The notes under the pieces were generated by a model. It did not search any database and had not been told where the DNA came from. It saw only the letters and a list, made by a program, of their open reading frames with translations. DNA of 9,509 nucleotides from NCBI GenBank assembly GCA_002398515.1, contig DGZL01000097.1:7153-16661 (forward strand). Reading direction: 5' to 3'. Positions within the stretch are counted from its first letter, which is position 1; each line of letters starts with the position of its first letter. Shown in pieces: positions 1 through 6,770 of this stretch. The stretch comes from Firmicutes bacterium UBA4981. GTDB taxonomy: Bacteria; Bacillota; SHA-98; UBA4971. Both the position numbers and the translations under genes were made by a program.

Positions 1-59
1 GGTAGAGCATCGCCTTGCCAAGGCGAGGGTCGCGGGTTCGAATCCCGTCTTCCGCTCCA
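1..59 (+). tRNA. tRNA-Gly (GCC anticodon), 5' end cut by the window
   Basis: The window opens inside the D-arm. The anticodon stem pairs 10-14 with 22-26 around the loop TTGCCAA, which gives anticodon GCC at 17-19. The T-arm carries GGTTCGAATCC, and the 3' acceptor strand TTCCGC is followed by discriminator T56 and an encoded CCA at 57-59. About 16-17 bases of the 5' acceptor and D-arm lie outside the window. Seven T residues follow the CCA directly. The gene is convergent with the permease gene ending at 199. Confidence 0.95.
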
Positions 60-66
60 TTTTTTT
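60..66 (+). terminator. T7 tract abutting tRNA-Gly, possible tRNA-coupled terminator
   Basis: Seven T residues start at the base after the encoded CCA, so the T-arm/acceptor stem of the tRNA could act as the hairpin of an intrinsic terminator. A small GCCC/GGGC hairpin at 67-79 follows but has no T tract of its own. The same arrangement occurs after tRNA-Cys. The rest of 80-198 shows no convincing gene and no clear terminator for the convergent minus-strand operon; CTCTTT (121-126) can pair with AAAGAG (141-146), but the tail lacks U residues. Confidence 0.35.
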
Positions 67-198
67 GCCCTTTTTCGGGCCATGTGTATTCTGCTATGTG
101 TGTCTTCTTTAGCTTATGCGCTCTTTTACTCATTTGGGTTAAAGAGGTAAACTTGGTGTATTTCGTTGGAGCAAGACAGAGTCTATTGGTTTTGATTA

Positions 199-1068
199 CT
201 ACGTTTGAATCTTCGGATCCAGGATATCTCTTGCTGCATCCCCGATTAAGTTCCACGCAAGGACAAACAAGACTATGGCGAGTCCTGGATATATCACTGT
301 ATACCAGTACTTGAGGGGTTCGCCCGGAGCGCCAAGGAGCCAATTCCGTGAGAAGCTTATCATTTGACCCCAGTCAGCATATCCTTCAGGCGCGCCCAGC
401 CCGAGAAAGCTCAAGCCTGCAGCTGTCACCACAACAGATCCTAGATCCATGGAAGCGCTGATAAGCACAGGGAAGATAGTATTAGGTAGGATATGTCTGA
501 TGATGATCTTGACATGGCTGACTCCGGCAGCCCTTGCTGCTAACACAAATTCCTCCTCTTTCACCTGGAGAATGCTGCCTCGGAGCAATCTTGCGTAGTT
601 CATCCACCAGAAGCAGACCATCGCTATCATAACCTTGTCCAAACCTTTACCCAGAACGCATGTAATGACAACTGCAGCGATAAGGAAAGGGAAGCTCAAG
701 AAAACGTCTACTACCCTCATGATGATTTCATCAGTCCGCCCGCCAATATAGGCTGAGGCCGCTCCCACAACAATGCCGATAGCACAGCTTAACCCAACCA
801 CTACAAGACCGACGAAGAAGGCTGTTCTCGCACCCCATACAACCCCGTAGAATATGTCATGTTGACCTTGCGTAAGGCCGAAGGGATGCTCCTTGGAAGG
901 GGGCGTGGGTGCTATCTGCCACCCGTACCTGGGGATGCGATAGGGTTCATGCTTGTGTCTCTCCGGAGTAGGCGCAATCACCGGGGCAAGAAGAGCCATA
1001 ATAATAAAGAAAATGAGTAAGGCGAATCCGAAGAGAGACAGAGGATTCCTGAGAAGTTTCTTCATCAT
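199..1068 (-). CDS. oppC: Peptide/nickel-type ABC importer, inner-membrane permease (OppC/DppC-like)
   Basis: This 289-residue protein is the second permease of a family-5 peptide importer and should form the inner-membrane channel with OppB. The N-terminus is a short basic stretch and a first membrane helix (about 11-32). An extracytoplasmic loop with Pro/His/Lys-rich segments (about 33-75) follows, then a five-helix BPD_transp_1 core. The cytoplasmic EAA-type coupling loop, which docks on the ATPases, is FVLAARAAGVSHVKIIIRHI near 174-193. The ending, AARDILDPKIQ, is typical of the DppC/OppC branch. The start at 1068 lies 21 bp after the oppB stop, with AAGGCGGTG just upstream as a possible ribosome site; the next codon is also ATG. 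It is the last gene of the five-gene operon. Length and motifs are normal. The solute (dipeptide, oligopeptide or metal chelate) cannot be read from the permease, so the symbol marks the subunit type only. Confidence 0.93.
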   Translation of the reverse strand: MMKKLLRNPLSLFGFALLIFFIIMALLAPVIAPTPERHKHEPYRIPRYGWQIAPTPPSKEHPFGLTQGQHDIFYGVVWGARTAFFVGLVVVGLSCAIGIVVGAASAYIGGRTDEIIMRVVDVFLSFPFLIAAVVITCVLGKGLDKVMIAMVCFWWMNYARLLRGSILQVKEEEFVLAARAAGVSHVKIIIRHILPNTIFPVLISASMDLGSVVVTAAGLSFLGLGAPEGYADWGQMISFSRNWLLGAPGEPLKYWYTVIYPGLAIVLFVLAWNLIGDAARDILDPKIQT

Positions 1069-1089
1069 ACCGCATTGGTCACCGCCTTC

Positions 1090-2121
1090 TTAGTCTAATC
1101 TGACGCGAGGGTCAATAATGGCGTATAGGATATCCACTACCAGATTGGATACGACCAGGATAAGACCGTAGAACATGGTTGTGCCCAGAACGCACGTGTA
1201 GTCCAGTTGCTGAGCTGCAGTCGCTGTTAGGAGGCCAAGGCCTTTATAGTCGAATACAGTCTCAGTGATTGTAAGCCCTCCCAGCATTCCGAGGATCATG
1301 AACCCTGCAACTGTAGCCACTGGAATCATGGCGTTTCTCCTCACGTGCCGTCCGATAACAATGTTTTCAGGAAGGCCTTTAGCCCGCGCAGTCCTAACAT
1401 AATCCTTGTTGAGCACATCGAGCATGCTCGACCTGGTGATCCTAAGGATAAAAGCCCACCACAAATAGGATAAGCTGATGGTAGGCGCAATGAGATGCCT
1501 AATGGCGTCCCAGAACACAGCCCATTCGGCGTTTAGGATGGCGTCTACCGTATTCATCCCCGTGTACCGAACGAAATCCTTTGACAAGACTATCATGTCT
1601 GCCCAGGTGGAAAGCCTGCCAGGGGGGAACCATCCTAACACCCCATAGAAGTACATGAGGAGAATTATCCCAAAGACGAACGACGGGAGTGACCAGCCGA
1701 TTATTGCAAAGACACGTGTTCCGTGGTCCAGCGCACTGTTGTGGTGTATTGCTGAGATTGAGCCCAGCCATATTCCCCCGAGCACAACCGGGATTATCGC
1801 GAAAACTGTGAGCTCCAGTGTCGCAGGGAATCTGGCTTTAATTGCATCCGCTACGTGCATGTTGGCCGACCGTGAGTAACCGAGATTGCCTCGGAGGACA
1901 TTGCTGATCCACCGGAAGTACTTTATATGGGAAGGATCGTCTAGGTGGTATTTCTTCACAAGGTCATCCAGGCTCTGGTTCTTTAGCTCATCCGGAGACT
2001 TGATGTACGAACTTACAAGCTGATATGGGGATAGAAACGACATCGCAATGAATATGAACAATGTAACCCCAAACAGAACCAGCGGAAGAAATAAGAGTCT
2101 TCTCCCTATGTAACTCAACAT
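1090..2121 (-). CDS. oppB: Peptide/nickel-type ABC importer, inner-membrane permease (OppB/DppB-like)
   Basis: This is the first permease subunit of the family-5 importer, about 343 residues when started at the ATG ending at 2121 (MLSYIGRRLLFLP). The frame is open back to an ATG at 2157. I prefer 2121 because AAGGGG lies 9 nt upstream, the protein then starts with the family-typical Y-I-x-R-R-L-L, and the longer form would use bases of the intergenic hairpin. A first membrane helix (about 9-30) is followed by a periplasmic segment with the usual L-D-D-P motif (about 60-64) and G-N-L-G-Y-S (78-83), then the transport core. The EAA coupling loop is DYVRTARAKGL at 240-250. The end, DPRVRLD, is typical of DppB. 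It lies 3' of the binding protein gene and 21 bp before oppC. The specificity is not known. Confidence 0.93.
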   Translation of the reverse strand: MLSYIGRRLLFLPLVLFGVTLFIFIAMSFLSPYQLVSSYIKSPDELKNQSLDDLVKKYHLDDPSHIKYFRWISNVLRGNLGYSRSANMHVADAIKARFPATLELTVFAIIPVVLGGIWLGSISAIHHNSALDHGTRVFAIIGWSLPSFVFGIILLMYFYGVLGWFPPGRLSTWADMIVLSKDFVRYTGMNTVDAILNAEWAVFWDAIRHLIAPTISLSYLWWAFILRITRSSMLDVLNKDYVRTARAKGLPENIVIGRHVRRNAMIPVATVAGFMILGMLGGLTITETVFDYKGLGLLTATAAQQLDYTCVLGTTMFYGLILVVSNLVVDILYAIIDPRVRLD

Positions 2122-2148
2122 AAAACCATTCCCCTTATGTAGCGCCCA

Positions 2149-2179
2149 AGGGGGCAACCTGATTTGGAAGTTGCCCCCT
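2149..2179 (-). promoter_or_regulatory. Intergenic hairpin between oppA and oppB (attenuator or RNA-stability element)
   Basis: AGGGGGCAAC (2149-2158) and GTTGCCCCCT (2170-2179) form a perfect 10-bp GC-rich stem with an 11-base loop. It begins 28 bases past the oppA stop. On the minus-strand transcript only two U residues follow, so this is not a classical terminator. Such hairpins after binding protein genes commonly protect the upstream mRNA 3' end or cause partial termination, which would give excess binding protein over permease. That role is inferred from position. Confidence 0.65.
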
Positions 2180-2206
2180 CCGGAGCGATTACGCGCTACT
2201 TAGATT

Positions 2207-4039
2207 CTATTTGGCTTCCTTCCAGATTTCATAGAAGTCGTAGTTTGCGCTGTATGCCGGATTATAGACATATCCCTTTACCCAGTCTCTGTGGACTCTG
2301 ATGTCTTCCGGGTCCACATAGTACATAGAAAGGGCTAAGTCGTACGCCTTCTTCTGGAGTGTCTTGTATGCCTCAGCGCGGACTGCATCGTCAGTGGTTG
2401 CGATACCTTTTGCAATCAGGTCGTCAAATTCCTGTCTGCAGAGATCAGCCATGGCTTCACCGCAATACCCCGCAAAAGCCCCTGCTGAGTGCATGTACGG
2501 GAATATGAAGTTGTGGGCGTCAGGGAAGTCCATATGCCAGCCGATAAAGAACACAGGCAGGGCTGACGCTCTCAGCTTGTCAAGGTATGTTGACCACTGA
2601 ACACCTTGGACATCAACTTTGAATTTGGGATTTAGAGATTCGATGCCTGACTCGAGAATTTCAGCCGCGGTTTTTCTGTTGTCGTTTCCGGTATTATAGA
2701 GGATTGTCAGCTTGAACCCTACATTCCACAGTTTTCCGTCAAAGGCAGCCCTGAATTCTTCTTGCGCCTTCTTAAGATCGTACGGGTACCACTCCAGGGA
2801 TTTGTCACAGAACGGAAGAATCGCAGGGATCGGTCCGTGAGGTTTAGCGCCGAGCCCAAGTGCTACTTTGTCTATGTAGGCATCATAATCATAAGAATAG
2901 CAGAACGCTTTCCTCACGTGGATGTCGTTGAAGAAGCCGGGAGGCACGCCCTTGCCGTCCAGAAGGCCGCTGCCTACGATGTCTTCATTGCCCTGAACAG
3001 GAATGGTGTAATTGAAGAGAAGCGCAGTATTGGTAATGGAAGGCAGGTGATCGAGCACCTTGACTCCGGCAAGCGTTCTTACCTGATCCAAGTACATGGG
3101 CGGAACCTGGATGGCGTCTGCCTCTCCCGTTTGGAGCATGAGTTTGCGTGTGTTGAATTCTGAGATGTACTTGATGAACGCTGTCTTCAGCTTTGCAGGC
3201 CCTTGCCAGTAATCGTCATGACGCTCGAACACAACCTGGGCAGCGCTGTGATCCCATGTAACCAGCTTGAACGCGCCGGTGCCCATGGCTTTCTCGTACA
3301 GGGCCATACTTTCTTTTGGAGGATCGTACCACTTCAGCCACGTGTCAGGCTTGCCGTCCCAGGCGCCGTTCTCGATCATCCACTTCTTGTTCAAGATTGA
3401 GCTCCAGCTTGCTCCTTTAGCAAGGATCTGCATGAAGGGAGGATAGGGAGTGGCAAGCCGGAAGACCACATAGTCTCCTTCAACTTCCACTGATTTATCG
3501 ATTGCTTCATATATCTTGACAACGAGATTCTTGTCAAGTTTCTGCATGTCATCGATGGATTCGAGGTTTCCGATTTTACATGCCAGATCTTCTAGGGTCT
3601 GAACCCCAAAAAGAGGCTCGAAGAACATCCAGCACGGCCCGCCGGAAGGGTCCGCCAACATGGCGCGCTCAAATGAGTACTCCACGTCTTCAGGAGTCAT
3701 CACAGCGCCGTTGTGGAACTTGACACCTTTACGAATAGGGAACTTCACTGTTTTGCCGTCTTTAGACAGAAGGCCGTTGGCGACTGACGGGACTTCTGTG
3801 GACAGCATTGGCACCAGTGTGTCTACTCCGCCTTTCCCGTAAGCAACGAGGTTATCGTATAGTTGATGGAGAAGCTCGCCGCTTGCTGTATCGTAAGCAT
3901 ACGCAGGATCGAGCGTGTCCGGATCTCCAAAGCTTACGTAGACAAAGGTGTTGGGATCAGTTGTTTGGGCGAAAACGGTATAACCGAAGGTCACCAACGT
4001 GAGCGCCGCTAAAACCACTGTGAAAACCTTAGATTTCAT
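2207..4039 (-). CDS. oppA: Family-5 extracellular solute-binding protein (peptide/nickel ABC importer), secreted
   Basis: This 610-residue SBP_bac_5 protein captures the solute and delivers it to the OppBC pore. The N-terminus is a Sec signal peptide: Lys2/Lys4, hydrophobic core about 6-19, likely cleavage T-V-F-A/Q at 24-25. There is no cysteine at the cleavage site, so it is not a lipoprotein. The mature start shows the family pattern S-F-G-D-P-D-T-L-D-P (36-45), and the family signature is GVKFHNGAVMTPEDVEYSF at 105-123. Ala-Phe-Cys-Tyr-Ser (378-382) and the FFIGWHMDFPDAHNF segment (497-511) match the C-lobe. At 610 residues it is longer than typical DppA/OppA proteins (about 520-550); extra sequence near 135-190 and 220-250 probably accounts for this. 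The start at 4039 has a strong AAAGGAGG 8 nt upstream. A 69-bp gap separates it from oppF and a hairpin follows the stop. Family membership is secure; the ligand is unknown. Confidence 0.95.
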   Translation of the reverse strand: MKSKVFTVVLAALTLVTFGYTVFAQTTDPNTFVYVSFGDPDTLDPAYAYDTASGELLHQLYDNLVAYGKGGVDTLVPMLSTEVPSVANGLLSKDGKTVKFPIRKGVKFHNGAVMTPEDVEYSFERAMLADPSGGPCWMFFEPLFGVQTLEDLACKIGNLESIDDMQKLDKNLVVKIYEAIDKSVEVEGDYVVFRLATPYPPFMQILAKGASWSSILNKKWMIENGAWDGKPDTWLKWYDPPKESMALYEKAMGTGAFKLVTWDHSAAQVVFERHDDYWQGPAKLKTAFIKYISEFNTRKLMLQTGEADAIQVPPMYLDQVRTLAGVKVLDHLPSITNTALLFNYTIPVQGNEDIVGSGLLDGKGVPPGFFNDIHVRKAFCYSYDYDAYIDKVALGLGAKPHGPIPAILPFCDKSLEWYPYDLKKAQEEFRAAFDGKLWNVGFKLTILYNTGNDNRKTAAEILESGIESLNPKFKVDVQGVQWSTYLDKLRASALPVFFIGWHMDFPDAHNFIFPYMHSAGAFAGYCGEAMADLCRQEFDDLIAKGIATTDDAVRAEAYKTLQKKAYDLALSMYYVDPEDIRVHRDWVKGYVYNPAYSANYDFYEIWKEAK

Positions 4040-4108
4040 GTTTCCAGCCTCCTTTATCCTTACTAGGCTTAAATTTCCGAATTCCGAAAGACCACACTCT
4101 AAAGGCTA

Positions 4109-5152
4109 TCACCTCCCGTTTTCCATGGGAATGCCGGCGAGTTTGAGTTCATCTTTAAAGTGGCACGCAACAAAATGGCCGGTGCCGTCCAGTGATTCTA
4201 AGGCCGGCTCTTCGTGGCAGCATAGATCCTGTTTAAATCTGCACCTTGGATGAAAATGACATCCTTCCGGCGGATTTGCCGGGCTCGGGACGTCTCCCTC
4301 CAGGACTACTTGCTCGTACTGAAAGTCGGGATCAGGCACAGGTATGGCTGAGAAAAGGGCTTCTGTGTATGGGTGCTTGGGCTCTTCAAACAGCAGTCGC
4401 ACATCGGCCATTTCAACGATCTTGCCGAGGTACATCACAGCGACTCTGTCACTCACGTGCTGAACCACTGAAAGATCATGAGCGATGAAAAGATATGTGA
4501 GTCCGAACTGCTGCTGCAAGTCCTCAAGGAGGTTCAGCACTTGTGCCTGGATTGAGACGTCTAAGGCAGAGACAGGCTCATCACATATGATAAGGGACGG
4601 ATTGAGCGCCAGGGCTCTGGCAATTCCGATTCTTTGCCTTTGTCCGCCGCTGAATTCGTGAGGGTATCTTCTCATGTGATGGTGTCCTAATCCCACAGCA
4701 GCAAGGAGAGCTTCCACCCGTTCGTACCGGGCACTTCGATTCTTCAGTCCTTGTGCCTCAAGGGGTTCACCGACTATGTCCGCCACTCTCATCCTGGGAC
4801 TCAAGGACGAGTAGGGGTCTTGGAATATGACCTGCATCTCCCGACGGAGTCCCGAAATGGTGCTTCTCGACACGTCCGTCCAAGTCCCGTTCAAATTGAA
4901 CCGGATTTCGCCGCCGGTCGGTTCCTCCAAATGTAGCACGCACTTGCCTGTAGTGGTTTTTCCGCATCCGCTTTCACCTACAAGGCCTAAGGTCTCTCCC
5001 CTACGGATGAAGAAGTCAACGCCGTCTACAGCCTTGATCCAACCTACAGGCCGCCTGAAAACCCCGCCGAGGATAGGGAAGTGCTTTCTCAAACCTCTCA
5101 CGTCCAAAAGGATGTCATCGCGGGTTTCTCCGTCATGGCTTTGTCTATGCAT
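4109..5152 (-). CDS. oppF: Peptide ABC importer ATPase, OppF/DppF-type
   Basis: This 347-residue cytoplasmic ATPase pairs with OppD to drive import. Walker A is GESGCGKT (59-66), Q-loop Gln111 lies in [11 protein letters not shown], the ABC signature is FSGGQ (168-172), Walker B is LIICDE (187-192), and the switch histidine is His225. The C-terminal oligo_HPY region begins near [16 protein letters not shown]. It holds Cys298, Cys304, Cys311/Cys312 and Cys330, the spacing that in OppD/DppD relatives can hold an iron-sulfur cluster; whether it does so here is inference. The short tail after VACHF (about 332-347) is longer than in the second copy at the right edge. The start overlaps the oppD stop by 8 bp, with GAGGTG 8 nt upstream, which indicates translational coupling. 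The [19 protein letters not shown] segment near the N-terminus places it in the OppF rather than the OppD group. Confidence 0.95.
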   Translation of the reverse strand: MHRQSHDGETRDDILLDVRGLRKHFPILGGVFRRPVGWIKAVDGVDFFIRRGETLGLVGESGCGKTTTGKCVLHLEEPTGGEIRFNLNGTWTDVSRSTISGLRREMQVIFQDPYSSLSPRMRVADIVGEPLEAQGLKNRSARYERVEALLAAVGLGHHHMRRYPHEFSGGQRQRIGIARALALNPSLIICDEPVSALDVSIQAQVLNLLEDLQQQFGLTYLFIAHDLSVVQHVSDRVAVMYLGKIVEMADVRLLFEEPKHPYTEALFSAIPVPDPDFQYEQVVLEGDVPSPANPPEGCHFHPRCRFKQDLCCHEEPALESLDGTGHFVACHFKDELKLAGIPMENGR

Positions 5153-6308
5153 ATAACCAGCACCTCACTGAGTGTCCATCTGCCACTTCAACGACAGGTG
5201 GGTTTTCCAGGCATTCCTTTTTGAATCGCGGGCATCTCGGCCCGAACGCGCATCCTTCAGGCATTTTCAAGGAGTCCGGCACCACACCCTCAATCGGCAC
5301 GAGTCTCTTCCTCCGCCCTCCCATCCTGGGGATGGAGTTGAGAAGGCCTACGGTGTAGGGGTGAGCAGGTTCGCGAAACAGAGTATGAGTGTTTGTATGT
5401 TCGATGATCTTCCCCATATACATCACTGCGATGTCGTCGCACATCTTGCTGACGACGCCGAGGTTATGTGTAATTATGATAATGGCCATCTGATATTGAT
5501 CCTGGAGTTTCCTCATGAGGTCCAGGATTTGCGCTTGTATGGTGACATCCAGGGCGGTTGTGGGTTCGTCTGCGATGAGGAGCGCAGGGTTGCATGACAA
5601 GGCCATCGCAATCATAGCCCTCTGGCGCATGCCGCCGCTCATCTGGTGGGGATATTCCTTCACTCTCTGCGACGGGCTGGGAATGCCCACTCTGTCCAGA
5701 AGGTCGGTTGCAATCTCAAGGGCTTGGATTTTCGAGACTTTTTGATGAGTCACGATTGCTTCTGCGATCTGGAAACCGACGGTGTATACAGGGTTGAGGG
5801 ATGTCATCGGCTCCTGGAATATCATGGCTATCTCATTTCCACGTATGCTTCGCATCATGGGGCTGTGTGGGTGTTGGGCTGCTATGTCAATAAAATCTCT
5901 GTCTCCGTCTCGATAGTAGAAGATCTCGCCTGACGTAATTCTGCCTCTCGGCCCCGGCACCAGTTGCATGATGGAAAGTGCGGTTACGCTCTTTCCGCAA
6001 CCACTTTCACCTACCAGCCCCAACACTTGTGTTCTCTTGACGTCAAAGGATACTCCGTCAACCGCACGGACTATGCCTTCATCAAGAATGAACTGGGTGT
6101 GGAGATCCTTAACGTCAAGAAGGAGGTCTTCAGTGCATTCAACATCTAACGCATTAGGTTTGTCCTTGACGGTATTGGACGGGTCATCTACGCCATTGGA
6201 CCTATCATCTATGGCATCGGACCTATCGCCGGCAACGTCGGGCTTGTGATCGGAGGCCACAGGTTCATAACCCAAGGCGTTAGGCTTGTCGCTTCGTGTT
6301 AGGCTCAT
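5145..6308 (-). CDS. oppD: Peptide ABC importer ATPase, OppD/DppD-type, with N-terminal heptad-repeat extension
   Basis: This 387-residue ATPase is the first gene of the operon. Walker A is GESGCGKS (100-107), Q-loop Gln165 lies in [12 protein letters not shown], the signature is SGGMR (224-228), Walker B is LLIADE (243-248) and the switch histidine is His281. The [15 protein letters not shown] form is characteristic of OppD/DppD. The C-terminal oligo_HPY region carries Cys353, Cys359, Cys366 and Cys383, matching the cysteine set linked to a 4Fe-4S cluster in DppD relatives. The protein is unusual upstream: family members start near [15 protein letters not shown] (59-73 here), but this one has about 58 extra residues, of which 7-55 form seven exact heptads rich in Asp, Lys, Pro and Asn. 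The start at 6308 has AAAGGGG 12 nt upstream, and no ATG or GTG occurs in frame between the repeats and the ATPase domain, so the extension is probably translated. Confidence 0.93.
   Translation of the reverse strand: MSLTRSDKPNALGYEPVASDHKPDVAGDRSDAIDDRSNGVDDPSNTVKDKPNALDVECTEDLLLDVKDLHTQFILDEGIVRAVDGVSFDVKRTQVLGLVGESGCGKSVTALSIMQLVPGPRGRITSGEIFYYRDGDRDFIDIAAQHPHSPMMRSIRGNEIAMIFQEPMTSLNPVYTVGFQIAEAIVTHQKVSKIQALEIATDLLDRVGIPSPSQRVKEYPHQMSGGMRQRAMIAMALSCNPALLIADEPTTALDVTIQAQILDLMRKLQDQYQMAIIIITHNLGVVSKMCDDIAVMYMGKIIEHTNTHTLFREPAHPYTVGLLNSIPRMGGRRKRLVPIEGVVPDSLKMPEGCAFGPRCPRFKKECLENPPVVEVADGHSVRCWLYA
6144..6290 (-). repeat. 21-bp tandem repeat, seven copies, coding heptapeptides in OppD
   Basis: Seven consecutive 21-base units with no spacer encode residues 7-55 of OppD in one frame. 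The loose heptad pattern is [D/Y/H]-[K/R/P/E]-[P/S]-[N/D/V]-x-[A/V/I/L]-x, for example [21 protein letters not shown] and DKPNALD. The units at 6186-6206 and 6207-6227 differ at only 3 of 21 bases. The first and last units (6270-6290 and 6144-6164) differ at 5 of 21. The unit at 6249-6269 is the most diverged. This is a degenerate in-frame minisatellite. Confidence 0.9.
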
Positions 6309-6398
6309 CTCGCGAGATAACCCCTTTCACTCCTGTATAGACTCACAAAACTTGAATTCCGGAGACAGCGTCAACTTTACCCATTTCCCCTAAGTATC

Positions 6399-6428
6399 AT
6401 TATGATAGGAGTCGCTGACGGCTCACAA
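6399..6428 (-). promoter_or_regulatory. Candidate promoter of the oppDFABC operon
   Basis: On the minus strand TTGTGA (6428-6423) and CATAAT (6404-6399) are separated by 18 bp. They match the sigma-70 consensus at 4 of 6 and 5 of 6 positions. The -10 lies inside the palindrome TATCAT-T-ATGATA and the -35 inside the inverted repeat GGCTC-ACAA-GAGCC, which suits a repressible promoter. The leader to the oppD ATG would be about 80 nt. Assigned by eye only. Confidence 0.4.
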
Positions 6429-6597
6429 GAGCCAACAGGAAGGCATTTTGGCTTGTTGTTGGATCCAGGGAAGTCCTTGGGGTTCGATTTAGCATTCCCT
6501 GGGTTTGGCTTTGGATCCGGGTAACCCTTTAGCTTTGACCTGGATAATCTCAGGATTTCCAATTCGGTAGTTCTGCGGCGTAGGCTTTGAGGAGGAA

Positions 6598-6624
6598 TTG
6601 ACTTGTGAGAGTAGTATATATAAT
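6598..6624 (+). promoter_or_regulatory. Candidate promoter of the MocR-type regulator gene
   Basis: TTGACT (6598-6603) and a perfect TATAAT (6619-6624) occur with a short 15-bp spacer. A second possible promoter sits just downstream, with TTGACG (6631-6636) and a weak -10 around 6652-6659. The first -10 is inside TAGTA...TACTA (6612-6630), and the second -35 overlaps TGACG-GAATT-CGTCA (6632-6646). These are reasonable sites for autoregulation. The leader would be about 110-140 nt, and I see no known riboswitch in it. Confidence 0.4.
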
Positions 6625-6631
6625 GTACTAT

Positions 6632-6646
6632 TGACGGAATTCGTCA
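6632..6646. promoter_or_regulatory. Candidate operator, 15-bp quasi-palindrome TGACGGAATTCGTCA
   Basis: The arms TGACG and CGTCA pair perfectly around GAATT. The site overlaps a possible -35 of the regulator gene. Its GAATTCCG core (read on the minus strand) recurs at 6354-6361 in the oppD leader and at 4079-4086 between oppF and oppA. Binding by the adjacent regulator is inference. Confidence 0.3.
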
Positions 6647-6770
6647 TCTTTTAACATAAGGGAGAATCTTCAGGTAACCTTAGCAGATCTTTCGATGAGC
6701 TGCGAAATGGAAGGGCCGCAGGCACAAGTGGATATGCCAGACCTATCAAGGGTTCAGGTGGTGTCAGTGT

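Larger units (their letters stand above)
6309..6770. other. 462-bp divergent spacer with repeats and quasi-palindromes, no supported gene
   Basis: This spacer lies between the divergent oppD and regulator starts and should hold both promoters. Visible structures are TATCAT-T-ATGATA (6395-6407), GGCTC-ACAA-GAGCC (6420-6433), CCAGGGAA/TTCCCTGG (6465-6472 with 6495-6502), the direct repeat TTTGGCTT...TTGGATCC (6447-6466 and 6504-6518), TAGTA...TACTA (6612-6630) and TGACG-GAATT-CGTCA (6632-6646). A minus-strand open frame at 6377-6562 has no ribosome site and biased composition, so I do not call it. Confidence 0.7.

Noticed and set aside
30..59. tRNA 3' ends as integration (att) sites bounding an island
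   Set aside because: No second copy of either tRNA 3' end occurs in the window beyond the trivial CTCCA-T7 junction, and no integrase gene is present.
67..79. GCCC/GGGC hairpin after tRNA-Gly as a terminator of the opp operon
   Set aside because: Only a 4-bp stem, and the minus-strand tail is A-rich rather than U-rich.
15..314. Plus-strand 99-residue open frame starting in tRNA-Gly
   Set aside because: It reads through the tRNA and then antisense into the end of oppC; no ribosome site and no family resemblance.
2122..2157. Longer OppB start at 2157
   Set aside because: It would add 12 residues not seen in the family and use bases of the intergenic hairpin, while the ATG at 2121 has a good ribosome site.
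6144..6290. CRISPR array
   Set aside because: The 21-bp units are contiguous without spacers and code in frame within oppD.
6377..6562. Minus-strand 61-residue open frame in the divergent spacer
   Set aside because: No ribosome site before the ATG, composition driven by local Pro/Asn/Lys-coding repeats, no domain, and it overlaps the candidate operon promoter.
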